Below, one piece after another: positions 24,815 to 35,370 of a stretch of 55,132 nt of DNA (positions are counted from its first letter, which is position 1; each line of letters opens with the position of its first letter). Source of the stretch: JAZNOL01 sp045580815 (lineage in GTDB: Bacteria > Bacillota > Clostridia > RUG12999); contig JAZNOL010000115.1 in assembly GCA_045580815.1 (NCBI GenBank), forward strand, positions 1 to 55,132. Reading direction: 5' to 3'. The notes beneath the pieces were generated by a model. That model ran no database searches. It saw only the letters and a program-made list of their open reading frames with translations, and had not been told where the DNA came from. The position numbers and the translations under genes were made by a program.

Positions 24815-27328
24815 ATGAAAAAAATTATTTCTTTGATTCTGGCATTTACAATTTTAGCAATGATGGCAAACATCGGTATTGTCAGCGCGGCAATACCCGC
24901 AGGCGACGGAAATGGTGTTAAACTGGCGTTTTCAAATCTTGTAAGAACATCTCCCGGTGGAAGCCCGGCATCTGTTTCATCAATTGAAGCCGACGGATTT
25001 GCAAATGCATGCAAATATGTATACGGCGGTGGCGCTAATAAAACATTTACAAAATTCCGTATGGAATTTACAAATACTGAGAATGTAGCGGCAGATGACT
25101 ATCTGTATATTTCATTTTACTATCGTTGCATAGGCGATGACACATATACTTTGCCGTCTTATATTCAGAGAAGAGCAAAAACAAATGACGATGCCAGCTC
25201 AAAAATAGCTTTGGATCACGGCTTAACAACAACATGGCAGAAAGTTTCTTATGTAACACAGTCAGCAGCGGCTGTTGCAGCAGGCTCAAATGTTACACAG
25301 CTGTTCTTGCTTGGAATCAGCGAAGATAAGGCAACATCGGTAGAATTTGCAAACCCCACTTGTGTTTACTTTGGTGCAGTTACCGGCGACAATCCGGAAG
25401 ACCAGATTATGGACGCAATCGAAAAGGCAGAATCTGCACCTGCAATTTCCGTAAACAACGGAAAAGGCGCATCTCTGGCATTTAAGGAAATAAAAAGAAA
25501 CTCTCCGTCAAGCGGAACAGGCGTGCCGATTTCGACAATTGAAGACAGCGAGTTCGGAACTGTGACCAGATATGAATATACTCTGGGTAAAAGCGGAAAT
25601 GTATCGTTTTCTACTGTATTTACAAATAGTTATGATGTAAAAGCAGGAGATATGTTTAATGTATCTTTCTATTATCGTTTTACAGATGATGAAACATACA
25701 ATCTTCCCACATCATTTACAAAAAGAGACGGCATAAACGAAAACAACAACGGTAAAACTTCGTTTGGAAGTAATTTCACTGCCGGAGAATGGAGAAAAGC
25801 ATCACTTACACTGCCTGCAACCGTTGATGTTGCTTCCGGTACGGATATTTTCTTGAGATATGTAGTTTTCTTAACCTCAGGTGATAAAATTTGTGTAGAT
25901 ATTGCTAAACCCACATGTATATACTTTGGAAACGTAGCAAGTGAAAATGCATCCGAAGTTGATGTACAGCTTAATAAATCTGATTTCACAAGCATTTCAA
26001 TCGGTGATGCTGCAATTGATTTAGCGGCTAATCCCACAAGCTACACAACAACCGAAGTTGTTTCAAAATCGGACATTACAGCCGTAGGTTATTACGACAG
26101 TGCAGTTGTGAAAATCGCATCCGAAGAAACAGATGATGCTGTAGTTTATACAATCACATCTTATGCAGTCGGTCATGACTTAACCAGCACAACCGACACA
26201 AAATACACAACATATACAATTACTGCGGTAAAACCGGCTCCGTCAATTACTCTTAACGGTGGCAAAGGTCAGGCGTTGGAGTTTGCTGAATTTGTTGGTG
26301 TAAGCCCGTCAAATCCCGAAAATTACAGCGTTTCTGAATTAGATGGAACAGATTTTGAAAAAGCATACAGATATGAATATTTCGGCAATGCCGATTTGGG
26401 TATTATCCAGAATATTGCAAGATTTAAACCCGGCACAGAAATCCCGGCAGGAGAATATTTCTATTTCTCATACTATTACCGTTTTGTAAAAGATGATACA
26501 CACGCATTGCCCACAGGTATTGCAAGAAGAGGGTCTGTAAATAACAGCAGCGAAAAACCCGGAATTGAAACAGGTGTTAAAGAAGAATGGACAAAGGCTG
26601 AATTTATTGTAACAAACTATAATGCAATAAGTGCAGATGCTTTTGCTGAAACACGTTTCCTTTTAACTCTTGCAAACAAAACCGACAAAATTTATATGGA
26701 TATTGCGGAACCTACTTGTGTTTACTTCGGTGCGGCTACAGGCGATGTGGAAGAAGCTATCAATGAACAGATTTCAAAATCTGACATTTCGGCTATCACA
26801 ATCAACGGTGCACCTGTCGACCTTGCGGCTAATCCCACAAGCTATACAACAACAGAAAAGGCTGAATTTGACAACATTGCGGTTACAGGCTATCACAATC
26901 CGTCAATAATTAAAAAATCTGTTTCAAAAGCAGACGGAAACGTTACTTACACAATAACAGCATATGCAGTTGACTATGATTTCCTTGATTCTACAGATAC
27001 AAGAAAATCAACATACACACTGACAGTTGCAGCTCCTGATTATGATGTTTACAGCTATGATTATGCTAAAACAGCAACAGGCTACACAGTAAATGCAATG
27101 TTTGACAACGCTACAAATGAAGCAGCAAACTTTGATTACATTGTTGCAGCTTACAACGGAAATGCACTTGTTGGTACAGGAATAGCTTCTTACAGCAACG
27201 TTACAGGCAACGGAAACGAGCTTTCAGCAGACATCGTTACAGAAAGCGGAATTTCATACGTTAAAATATTCCTCTGGAACAGCAAAACAGGTCTGATGCC
27301 TGTTATAAACAGCAGAGTAATTGATTAA
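24815..27328 (+). CDS. Secreted protein of three tandem carbohydrate-binding-like modules
   Basis: The 837-residue protein has a signal peptide (to about 26, ending IVSAA). Three related modules (A) of about 160 residues lie at about 27-185, 209-370 and 478-637. Each has an N-terminal GxGxxLAF strand, YxSFYYRxxxDDTYxLP in the middle, and a closing PTCVYFG or PTCIYFG strand. Two smaller modules (B) at about 385-475 and 650-735 share DLAANPTSYTTTE and end in a TYTxT strand. The last 100 residues form a beta-domain ending VKIFLWNSKTGLMPV. No catalytic domain or anchor is seen. Module A also occurs at the N-terminus of the next gene (a lyase) and in the gene at 31015, so a polysaccharide-binding role is likely. 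I know no named family for it. Confidence 0.75.
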   Translation: MKKIISLILAFTILAMMANIGIVSAAIPAGDGNGVKLAFSNLVRTSPGGSPASVSSIEADGFANACKYVYGGGANKTFTKFRMEFTNTENVAADDYLYISFYYRCIGDDTYTLPSYIQRRAKTNDDASSKIALDHGLTTTWQKVSYVTQSAAAVAAGSNVTQLFLLGISEDKATSVEFANPTCVYFGAVTGDNPEDQIMDAIEKAESAPAISVNNGKGASLAFKEIKRNSPSSGTGVPISTIEDSEFGTVTRYEYTLGKSGNVSFSTVFTNSYDVKAGDMFNVSFYYRFTDDETYNLPTSFTKRDGINENNNGKTSFGSNFTAGEWRKASLTLPATVDVASGTDIFLRYVVFLTSGDKICVDIAKPTCIYFGNVASENASEVDVQLNKSDFTSISIGDAAIDLAANPTSYTTTEVVSKSDITAVGYYDSAVVKIASEETDDAVVYTITSYAVGHDLTSTTDTKYTTYTITAVKPAPSITLNGGKGQALEFAEFVGVSPSNPENYSVSELDGTDFEKAYRYEYFGNADLGIIQNIARFKPGTEIPAGEYFYFSYYYRFVKDDTHALPTGIARRGSVNNSSEKPGIETGVKEEWTKAEFIVTNYNAISADAFAETRFLLTLANKTDKIYMDIAEPTCVYFGAATGDVEEAINEQISKSDISAITINGAPVDLAANPTSYTTTEKAEFDNIAVTGYHNPSIIKKSVSKADGNVTYTITAYAVDYDFLDSTDTRKSTYTLTVAAPDYDVYSYDYAKTATGYTVNAMFDNATNEAANFDYIVAAYNGNALVGTGIASYSNVTGNGNELSADIVTESGISYVKIFLWNSKTGLMPVINSRVID

Positions 27329-27364
27329 TTAGCAAATTAACAAATTAACAAAAAGGAGTAAATT

Positions 27365-30300
27365 ATGCGCAGAGTAATATCGCTTTTGCTGATATTAATA
27401 TGTTTTGCCATACCGGCAAATGCAGAAACATTGCAGGCGACGGTATGGCTGGACAGTAATCCGTCTTCTGTGAATTTCAATGAAAGCTATTACAGCTATC
27501 AGGCGTTGCAAAACGATATTTTCGGCACGGTTTACTCCTTTGAATCAAAACAGGCGGCAAACAATCAGATGATTGATTTTGCCACCAATTACAAAGTGAA
27601 CAGCACAGAGGGCGGCGGCTATCTCTATTTGAGTTTTTATTACAAAGGCTACGGAAAATTTACAAACTACCTTGGAAACGAGGTTACGGGAAGCTCCTGC
27701 ATGATTTATCCACAGTTCAGATTTGCTCATGCTTTGCAGGATGTGTATATGAACGGAAGCAAAGCATTTAAAACGGATTTAAGCGGTTCATGGATAAAAA
27801 AATCCGTTATAATGAAAATAAGCGCCTCAACCCTGGATAAAGCAACCGTAAATTTAAGATTTAAAATAAATCTTTTGGAAAATTTTAAAGTAGATATAGC
27901 CGCACCCACTCTTATACATTTCCCTGAAACTGCAACAGAAACGCAGATTACGGAATATTTAAAAGAAAACGGATATTATTACAACAAAATTCTTCAAAGT
28001 GAAGAGGAGTACAGCAAATATGGCATAGAGCTAACGGGCGAATATTACAACAATCGCAAAACTCTGTGGAATGCCGGCACAACAGGCGACGGAGTGGTGA
28101 AAGAACACACTCTGCGCAATTGGCTTAACGAAATGCTTCCCGAAATTAGGGTAAGCAGAATTTTAAACGGGAACTATGCTTTTGTTGAGGGCAGCTGCAA
28201 TTATTGGAACAAAACAGAAAGAGCAGTTATGTCTGCCCCGGCAATAAAAAATAAAAACGGCGGCTACTCAATTCCCGGCAGTATTGCAAATTTACTTTTT
28301 AAAACAGAAAATACAGATTCTTATGTTGATATAGATGATATAGAAAACATCAATGTTTTTACCGACCACAGGGGATTTATCCTCCTCAGCCATAATCCGA
28401 CAGAGGATGTGGTTGATACATCAGTAAATGAAAATGGATATTATAACTCCGCATTTGATATATCCGATTGTATCGGAACGGTTACATGGGACGATATTTC
28501 TCCAAAAGACAGCGATTATGAAAGATTTCGTTCTTCTTGGTTTGAGGATTTAACTTATCCGAAAAATTGCGAGACGGAATTTTCAGGTTTTATATCCGAT
28601 GCAATTTTGGCGGCAAACAGCTATCTTGCTCTGTATGCCGATGCAGACGGGGCACTTAGTCCTTTTACGGATATTGAAATTCCCGATGCCGGCAGTACGC
28701 AGGACAATTATATTGCACTTGAAACAGTTTACTCGCGGCTTCGTGCAATGGCAATAGGTTATAAAATAGCAACTGTAACAAATAATACCACGGTTGACAC
28801 GCAAAGGCTTAAAAACGCCGTACTTGGCGGGCTGGAGCTTATGCATACAAAATATTATTCCAACAATGCTTACAGAATTGACGGCAGTCCCAGGTTTACA
28901 AGCTTTAAATTCAAACTGCCCGAGGCAGTGTCGGATATTTTGCTTTGTATGTATGATGATATGGATGAAACAACTCTTAAAAAATATGCTCACGAAGCTA
29001 TGGGAAGAAGCATTTTGCCAACTGTTTCCCAGGGAAAAACGGAATGGACAGACTATACAAACCGTCTTTGGGCAACGGTTCCGTATATAAAACTTGCTGT
29101 TTTGATTAAAGACGAAGCAAGAATAAATCACGGTTACAGATATTTGTCACAAGTTTTTGATGATGCTTCAAGAAGCAGTGCAAATCCTACGGGGTTAAGC
29201 GGATTTTATGAAGACGGTTCATTTGTTTTTCATAACAATTTTGCATATAACTTAGGTTACGGAAAATCTTATATCGCTTCTGTTGCCGAGTTTTCAAATA
29301 CCACGGCAGGAACGGTTTTTGACGTTTCAAAAGTTCACGGCTATGACAGAATGTATGACCGCATTATAAATTCATATCTGCCTTTTATATATGATTTTAA
29401 AAATATGAAGTTTGTAACAGGCAGAGAAAATGCATATTCAAATGCGAGAACAACGGTTGCATCATGTATGCTGATTGCAGAAAATGCTCCCGAAGATAAG
29501 CAAAGAGAAATTGCATCGCTTATAAAAAACTGCATTGAAAGCGGTAATCTGGCAAAAGAATATCTTACCAAAAAAACAAGATTTGATACATTTACATATC
29601 TTGCATATCCGACAATCACAAAGAAAACAACAGAATATATAAACAGTCTTGAAACTGTTGAAAGTAAAACAGAAAATTCATTTAACAAAATATATTACAA
29701 TATGGACAGGGCACTTCACAAAACAGAAAAATTCACTTTTGCACTGGCAATGTCCTCGTCCAGAATCCAGAAATACGAATCATCGTCAACCAAGCCAAAC
29801 AGCCTTACGCAGTGGTATACGGGCGATGGTATGACCTATATTCACAATGACAATACGCAGTATATGTCATCATGGTTTGAAAGTGCCAATCCCTATTATA
29901 TGCCGGGAACAACGGTGGACTCTTCCGTAAGAAGCACAGAGCAGACCTTTAATCTTCCGGCAGACGAGTGGGGACTTCCCGAAAACGATTTTGCAGGCGG
30001 TGTTTCAAACGGGACCGTCGGCGTTGCAGGAATGGAGCTTGGCAACAAGTGGGTTTCCGGGCTTGCAGGAAGAAAATCCTATTTTATGCTGGATGACGAA
30101 ATTGTGTGCATGGGCACAGGTATAACAGGCGGATACGGCAACGTATATACGGTGGTTGACAACAGAAAGCTTGACGGCTCTGAGGATATTTTTGTAAACG
30201 GCACTTTATTTGGCGGCGAAAATACGGAGCTTGAAAATCCGCAGTCTGTATGGCTGGAGGGAAATATTGGCTATGTACTTGACGGCAATGACTGTGTTAT

Positions 30301-31000
30301 AATAAAACGTGAGGAATATAAAACAGGACAACCTCATTTTGTTGTGAGCATCAATCACAAAGCTAATCCGGAAAACGGGGGATATTTATACACACTGCTT
30401 CCCGGTGCAAGCCATGCTGAAACACAAAAATTTGCACAAAATCCGACATTTGAGGTGTTAAGCCGGACAAACTCACTTCATGCAATTTTGAGAAAATCCG
30501 ACGGGTTAATAATGGCAAATGTGTTTGAGCCGTGCGCACTTTACGGCTTTGAGTTTAAATCGCCGTGTTCGGTGCTTATTGACGGAGATATGATGTATAT
30601 TTCCGACCCGACAATGAAACAAAACGAAATAGCTTTGAATTATTCAAAAGAAATTAAAATTGATGTAAGTGCTGTAAAAGGGGCAACTTACACATATAAA
30701 CTGCCACCGGTTAATGTTTACAATTGTGATATTACAAATGACGGAACAAACTATATCGGCAGCTGTAATGCCGATAATAACACAAAATCTTTGCAGAATA
30801 TCAGCGTTTATCTGGCGGCTTATAACGGAGAAAAACTTGTGGAATGTGCCGTGGGCGGCGGCGCACTTGGCAGTTGTGCTTCCGGGGCAGAGCTTTTTGC
30901 AAAGCTACCCTGTCCCAAAGAAGAATTTTCACATATTAAAATGTATATATGGCAGAGCTTATTGCCATTAACAACAGCAAAAGAATATAAAGGAAATTAA
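27365..31000 (+). CDS. Secreted polysaccharide lyase family 8-type enzyme with N-terminal binding module
   Basis: The 1211-residue protein has a signal peptide (to about 21), one binding-like module (about 22-190, ending APTLIHFPET), then an alpha/alpha-toroid and beta-sandwich of PL8 layout. The PL8 catalytic set can be placed: Asn566 (TDYTNRLW), His623 and Tyr632 (DGSFVFHNNFAYNLGYG) and Arg687 (VTGRENAYSN). The His-Tyr gap of 9 and the His-Arg gap of 64 match pneumococcal hyaluronate lyase (9 and 63). WYTGDGMTYIH and PYYMPGTTVDSS also fit. PL8 enzymes cleave hyaluronan, chondroitin or xanthan by beta-elimination, giving unsaturated uronic ends. Exact substrate is unknown. A C-terminal beta domain ends the protein. 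Confidence 0.88.
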   Translation: MRRVISLLLILICFAIPANAETLQATVWLDSNPSSVNFNESYYSYQALQNDIFGTVYSFESKQAANNQMIDFATNYKVNSTEGGGYLYLSFYYKGYGKFTNYLGNEVTGSSCMIYPQFRFAHALQDVYMNGSKAFKTDLSGSWIKKSVIMKISASTLDKATVNLRFKINLLENFKVDIAAPTLIHFPETATETQITEYLKENGYYYNKILQSEEEYSKYGIELTGEYYNNRKTLWNAGTTGDGVVKEHTLRNWLNEMLPEIRVSRILNGNYAFVEGSCNYWNKTERAVMSAPAIKNKNGGYSIPGSIANLLFKTENTDSYVDIDDIENINVFTDHRGFILLSHNPTEDVVDTSVNENGYYNSAFDISDCIGTVTWDDISPKDSDYERFRSSWFEDLTYPKNCETEFSGFISDAILAANSYLALYADADGALSPFTDIEIPDAGSTQDNYIALETVYSRLRAMAIGYKIATVTNNTTVDTQRLKNAVLGGLELMHTKYYSNNAYRIDGSPRFTSFKFKLPEAVSDILLCMYDDMDETTLKKYAHEAMGRSILPTVSQGKTEWTDYTNRLWATVPYIKLAVLIKDEARINHGYRYLSQVFDDASRSSANPTGLSGFYEDGSFVFHNNFAYNLGYGKSYIASVAEFSNTTAGTVFDVSKVHGYDRMYDRIINSYLPFIYDFKNMKFVTGRENAYSNARTTVASCMLIAENAPEDKQREIASLIKNCIESGNLAKEYLTKKTRFDTFTYLAYPTITKKTTEYINSLETVESKTENSFNKIYYNMDRALHKTEKFTFALAMSSSRIQKYESSSTKPNSLTQWYTGDGMTYIHNDNTQYMSSWFESANPYYMPGTTVDSSVRSTEQTFNLPADEWGLPENDFAGGVSNGTVGVAGMELGNKWVSGLAGRKSYFMLDDEIVCMGTGITGGYGNVYTVVDNRKLDGSEDIFVNGTLFGGENTELENPQSVWLEGNIGYVLDGNDCVIIKREEYKTGQPHFVVSINHKANPENGGYLYTLLPGASHAETQKFAQNPTFEVLSRTNSLHAILRKSDGLIMANVFEPCALYGFEFKSPCSVLIDGDMMYISDPTMKQNEIALNYSKEIKIDVSAVKGATYTYKLPPVNVYNCDITNDGTNYIGSCNADNNTKSLQNISVYLAAYNGEKLVECAVGGGALGSCASGAELFAKLPCPKEEFSHIKMYIWQSLLPLTTAKEYKGN

Positions 31001-31014
31001 AGTGGAGGGTAATC

Positions 31015-32178
31015 ATGAAAAAATTATCAATTTTATTAATGGCGGCAATTTTGTTAAGCACTCTGTGCGGACTGATGACAGTAAGTGCGTCAATTCCCGC
31101 AGGCGGTGGCAAGGGTGAGGCTTTGGCTTTTAGTGCACTTAAAAAAGCAACTCCAAGCTCGAACGTTACTATTTCGGAAGAACAGGACGACACCTTTGGC
31201 AAGGTTTATCAATATGCATATGACGGCTTGCTTACAAACACAAACCTGCAATTTTTGCTGACTTTTAAGGGCACAGAGAAAGCAGAAGCCGGCTCATACT
31301 ATTATTTTTCTTTTTATATCAGATTTATAGATGATGATACCTATGATTTGCCTAATTCTTTTGTCAGACGACCCAATGTAAACAATAACTCGGGTCAGTC
31401 GGGTCTTGGCACTCCGCCTTCCGAGTGGAAAAAATTAAGCTTTGTTACAACCAACACATCAGAGATTGCGGAAAATGCAGAAATCCAGATGCGTCTTATT
31501 CCGTTTATGACGGCAGGAACAAAGGTGTGCGTCCAGATTGCAGAGCCCGGATGTGTATATTACGGCAAAGTTACCGCGGACGGCGAGCTTTCTCCCGAGC
31601 AGGTGATTGAAGCCACACTTGGCAAATCGGAAATTCAGACAATTTATATAGATGGTGAGGCTGTTTCGACGGAAGAATTCCCCGATGAATATTTTGCGGA
31701 AATTCTTTGGGAAACAACCGACCTGCCCGAAATCACAGCAGACACATATATTAAAGGTATGTATGATGTTACATGCGATTCGGATACGCTTCCTGCACAG
31801 TATACAGTAACGTCATATGCTCTTAACTATGACAAACTGACACAAACCGGCGGCAAAACCGAGTATAAGGTTAATGTTGACTATAAAAAAGCATGGGCAC
31901 AAATTGATGTAAGCAGTGCACCAAAACCGTATGATTATACAGTTGCGGCAGGTGACATCATTGATGTAACATACGAGCTTTATAATTATGACGAATCAAC
32001 CGCACCCTGTAAAGTTGTATTGCTGTTTAAAGACGGAAACATGTTTAAAGAAGTAATCACATGGGACACAGCAGCATCCAATGATATCGTATCGTACACC
32101 GTTACTGACGAAAATCTTGTAGGATGTAGCGTTACTGCATATATCATTTCTCCCGATAATATGACAATTATTAACTAA
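31015..32178 (+). CDS. Secreted single-module carbohydrate-binding-like protein
   Basis: The 387-residue protein has a signal peptide (to about 24), one A-type module (about 25-185, with YYFSFYIRFIDDDTYDLP and PGCVYYGKV), a B-type region (about 200-290, with KSEIQTIYIDGEAV and a TYTVNV-like end) and a C-terminal beta domain (about 300-387). No catalytic domain or wall anchor is present. It looks like a short version of the protein at 24815 and sits between the two lyase genes, so it probably binds the same polymer. The start has GGAGGG upstream. Confidence 0.72.
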   Translation: MKKLSILLMAAILLSTLCGLMTVSASIPAGGGKGEALAFSALKKATPSSNVTISEEQDDTFGKVYQYAYDGLLTNTNLQFLLTFKGTEKAEAGSYYYFSFYIRFIDDDTYDLPNSFVRRPNVNNNSGQSGLGTPPSEWKKLSFVTTNTSEIAENAEIQMRLIPFMTAGTKVCVQIAEPGCVYYGKVTADGELSPEQVIEATLGKSEIQTIYIDGEAVSTEEFPDEYFAEILWETTDLPEITADTYIKGMYDVTCDSDTLPAQYTVTSYALNYDKLTQTGGKTEYKVNVDYKKAWAQIDVSSAPKPYDYTVAAGDIIDVTYELYNYDESTAPCKVVLLFKDGNMFKEVITWDTAASNDIVSYTVTDENLVGCSVTAYIISPDNMTIIN

Positions 32179-32191
32179 GTGAGGTGTTAGT

Positions 32192-35100
32192 GTGGAGAAA
32201 AAATTTTTAAAATTTATTTCACTGATGTTGACGGTCGCAATGCTTGGTACTTACGGTGTGTATGCCGAACAAAGTGTTGATGATACAGAAAACTTAGAAG
32301 AAATAGAAAAAGAAGAATTTGTGATTCCTGAACATTTAAAATTCTGGATAACAGGTGAAACCTATAAAAACGATGCGCGTTTTTATCATTCGGAGCGTAC
32401 AAGCGAGGGTCTTATGACCGCCGAAAAAATGGCTGAGGTGCTTCAGCAGTCTTTGCCGGAAATTAATGTAGAGCGCGTGCTTAAAGACAATTATGCTTTC
32501 GTCAATAACAGTAAAAAATTCTGGAATCTTGACCAGAAAGGCGTTATGAAGCTGCCGGCTCTCATGAACGAAAAAGGCAAATTTTCTATTCCGTCAGAAA
32601 CGGCATCACAGCTTTTCGGAATTAAAACTACCGGTGAATATATATCTGCCGAAACAATTGCAGAAAACACCGAGTATGATATGTTTACAGACATTCGCGG
32701 GTTTGTTCTTTTCAGCAAAAATGTGTCTGCGGCAGTAAAAACAAATCCTATAAGCAAAAACGGTATTACTTATTACAGCGATGCATTTGTAATATCCGAA
32801 TGTATCGGTGCAATAACATGGGACGACATAAATCCCACAAAAGAGGATTATGCAGCATATAAAAAACGCTGGCTTGAAGCCCTTACATATCCTGAGGGAA
32901 CGCAGGAAAAATATCAGGAATATATTGACGGATTAATCAAGCTTGCGGGCGAAACAATGGCTGATATAAACCGTGACAGCGATATTGAACCCTTTTACAG
33001 TATTCCTATCCCGGATTTTACTGCCACTCAGGTAAATCAGGCGGCAGTTGAATCGTGCTACACCAAGGTGTTCAATCTTGCGCAGGGTTATCGCCTTGCA
33101 AAAATGACCGGCGATACTTCTCTTGATTTGGAACAATTAAAAACCGATATTCTAAACATTCTTGAACTGCTTTATGATAAGTATTACACCAACAACTGTT
33201 ACAGAATAAACGGTACACCACGTTTTACAACCTTCCGCTTCCAGACTCCTCCCACATTCGCCAATATAATAATGCTTATGTATGATGAGCTTGGTGAAGA
33301 AAAACGAACAAAATACGCATACGAAATGTTGGGGAAACAGCTTCATTCTCCGTTTATATCACTTGAAGACGGAGGATACGGCTATTACGATATAGCAAAC
33401 CTTATGTGGTCGGCAAATGGATTTTTCAATATTGCAATTATTTTAGAGGACACGGTAAGAGTAAATCATTGTTTAAGATACCTTAACAATGTTTTTGAAT
33501 TTATGAAAAGGGGAGAGAAAAATCCGCTTCCCGGTGACGGCTGGTATGAGGACGGCTCGTTCCCTTATCACGGCGGCGTTCCTTACAATCTGGGCTACGG
33601 ACATTCCTTTGCAATAACGCTTGCCGATATGGCACTTCTTACAAGAGATACAATTTTTGATATAAGAAATATTTACGGATTTGAAAGAACATACACACTT
33701 CAAACTGAGGCGTGGATACCTTTTATACATAACAACACACGTCTGAAACTGATTCAGGGACGTGAATCTCCCGACCTTACCGCAAGATATTTTCTTGTGG
33801 CAATGATGATTCTTGCAGACGGTGCCCCGGAAAGTGAAAAATACGAGGTTACATACAATCTGAAACCTAAGGTTGAGAATTATTATGATGTATTGTTCAA
33901 GAAAGCGCGTCTGCCTATATTCAAACACGCAATGACACCGTATATTCTTGAAAGTCTCGCAGATTACAGGGGATATATTGAAAACATCGAAACAAAAAGT
34001 GAAGGAAACTACAACAAGGTTTATTACAATATTGACCGAGTTATGCACAAAACCGACAACTTTATTATAGGACTTTCCATGTCTTCGGAAAGAATAAGAA
34101 AATACGAGGCTCTTGCCACAAATGCGGCAAGTTTGCAGCAATGGTACATCGGCGACGGAATGGTATATATTCTTGCAGGCGAAGACCAGTATTCCGGCAA
34201 GTGGTGGACAAATGCCGACCCATATTATATGCCCGGCACAACAGTAGACTCAACCGAGCGTGAGCTCATACCCACAAATGATATGCCTATGCCTGAAAAC
34301 ACATGGTCAGGCGGTGTGACAAACGGAAAAGTCGGCGTAGCAGGAATGATTCTGGGTAATGCAGCAGTTTCGGGACTTCAGGGAACAAAATCGTACTTTA
34401 TGCTTGATGATGAGGTTGTTTTTGTCGGCTCCGGAATAGGAGGCGGCTTCGGTAACAGATACACAGTAGTTGACAACTATATGCTCGCTGATGAAAAAAT
34501 TTATGTTGACGGAAACGAAGTAAGCCTTGAAACAAACAAAGAAACCACTTACGAAAACCCGAAATACTGTTTTGTTGAAAACGGAAACGGATATGTATTC
34601 ATCGGCGACAATAATGTTACTTTAAATAAGAAAGAATATATTGAAGACAAGCCTTATCTTATAACCACAACAAATCATAATGAGGGACAAAACCGCGGAT
34701 ATACATACGTTATTCTGCCTGTAACAAATTCAGAAAAAGTAAAAGCATATTCCGAAAATCCTGATGTGGAAATTATTGCAAACGACAGTACAATGCACGC
34801 AATAAAAGATAAAACAACAGGCATTATAATGGCTAATATTTTCCAGCCGTCAGAATTGGAGGGCTTTGTGTTTGAAACCCCGTGCTGTGCAATTATAGAA
34901 CCGAAAGGAACCGGAAAAACACTGTATGTTTCTGATCCTACATTTAAAAAAGAAAAAATCACGGTAACATTGCCGGAGGGTGAAAAGCTTGAAAATAATG
35001 AGTTTTGCACCGCTGACGGAAACAAGGTAACTGTGGATATTACTGCAACAATCGGAAGAACCTATTCCTTTGCAGTATCGGGACAGGGGAGCGGGGAAAC

Positions 35101-35368
35101 CGCCCAATCGGCTGTCAAAACCTATAATTACAACCTGATATGCAGCGGAAAGACAGTGACAACAAAGCTGTATACAGCAAGCGGAAATTCCGGATTTAAC
35201 AGTTACCGGGTTGCCACTGCCCCGAAATACGGACTGGCAAATATAACAGGAGATACCCTGATTTATACCTCACTTTCTCCTGTGGTGACTGAAGATGAAT
35301 TTGAGATTGAAGTCAGCGACGGCACAGGTAATAGTGCAAAATTCAGTGTTAAGGTGAAAGGAAAATAA
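32192..35368 (+). CDS. Secreted polysaccharide lyase family 8-type enzyme, second copy
   Basis: The 1058-residue protein starts at a GTG with GAGGTG upstream and has a signal peptide (to about 25). It lacks the N-terminal binding module of the first lyase. The same catalytic set is present with the same spacing: Asn403 (DIANLMWS), His460 and Tyr469 (DGSFPYHGGVPYNLGYG) and Arg524 (IQGRESPD). WYIGDGMVYIL and PYYMPGTTVDS also match. The C-terminal 100 residues form an extra beta domain not shared with the first copy. The pair diverges strongly outside the active site, so the two probably cut different linkages or substitution patterns of one polymer. Confidence 0.88.
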   Translation: MEKKFLKFISLMLTVAMLGTYGVYAEQSVDDTENLEEIEKEEFVIPEHLKFWITGETYKNDARFYHSERTSEGLMTAEKMAEVLQQSLPEINVERVLKDNYAFVNNSKKFWNLDQKGVMKLPALMNEKGKFSIPSETASQLFGIKTTGEYISAETIAENTEYDMFTDIRGFVLFSKNVSAAVKTNPISKNGITYYSDAFVISECIGAITWDDINPTKEDYAAYKKRWLEALTYPEGTQEKYQEYIDGLIKLAGETMADINRDSDIEPFYSIPIPDFTATQVNQAAVESCYTKVFNLAQGYRLAKMTGDTSLDLEQLKTDILNILELLYDKYYTNNCYRINGTPRFTTFRFQTPPTFANIIMLMYDELGEEKRTKYAYEMLGKQLHSPFISLEDGGYGYYDIANLMWSANGFFNIAIILEDTVRVNHCLRYLNNVFEFMKRGEKNPLPGDGWYEDGSFPYHGGVPYNLGYGHSFAITLADMALLTRDTIFDIRNIYGFERTYTLQTEAWIPFIHNNTRLKLIQGRESPDLTARYFLVAMMILADGAPESEKYEVTYNLKPKVENYYDVLFKKARLPIFKHAMTPYILESLADYRGYIENIETKSEGNYNKVYYNIDRVMHKTDNFIIGLSMSSERIRKYEALATNAASLQQWYIGDGMVYILAGEDQYSGKWWTNADPYYMPGTTVDSTERELIPTNDMPMPENTWSGGVTNGKVGVAGMILGNAAVSGLQGTKSYFMLDDEVVFVGSGIGGGFGNRYTVVDNYMLADEKIYVDGNEVSLETNKETTYENPKYCFVENGNGYVFIGDNNVTLNKKEYIEDKPYLITTTNHNEGQNRGYTYVILPVTNSEKVKAYSENPDVEIIANDSTMHAIKDKTTGIIMANIFQPSELEGFVFETPCCAIIEPKGTGKTLYVSDPTFKKEKITVTLPEGEKLENNEFCTADGNKVTVDITATIGRTYSFAVSGQGSGETAQSAVKTYNYNLICSGKTVTTKLYTASGNSGFNSYRVATAPKYGLANITGDTLIYTSLSPVVTEDEFEIEVSDGTGNSAKFSVKVKGK

Positions 35369-35370
35369 AA

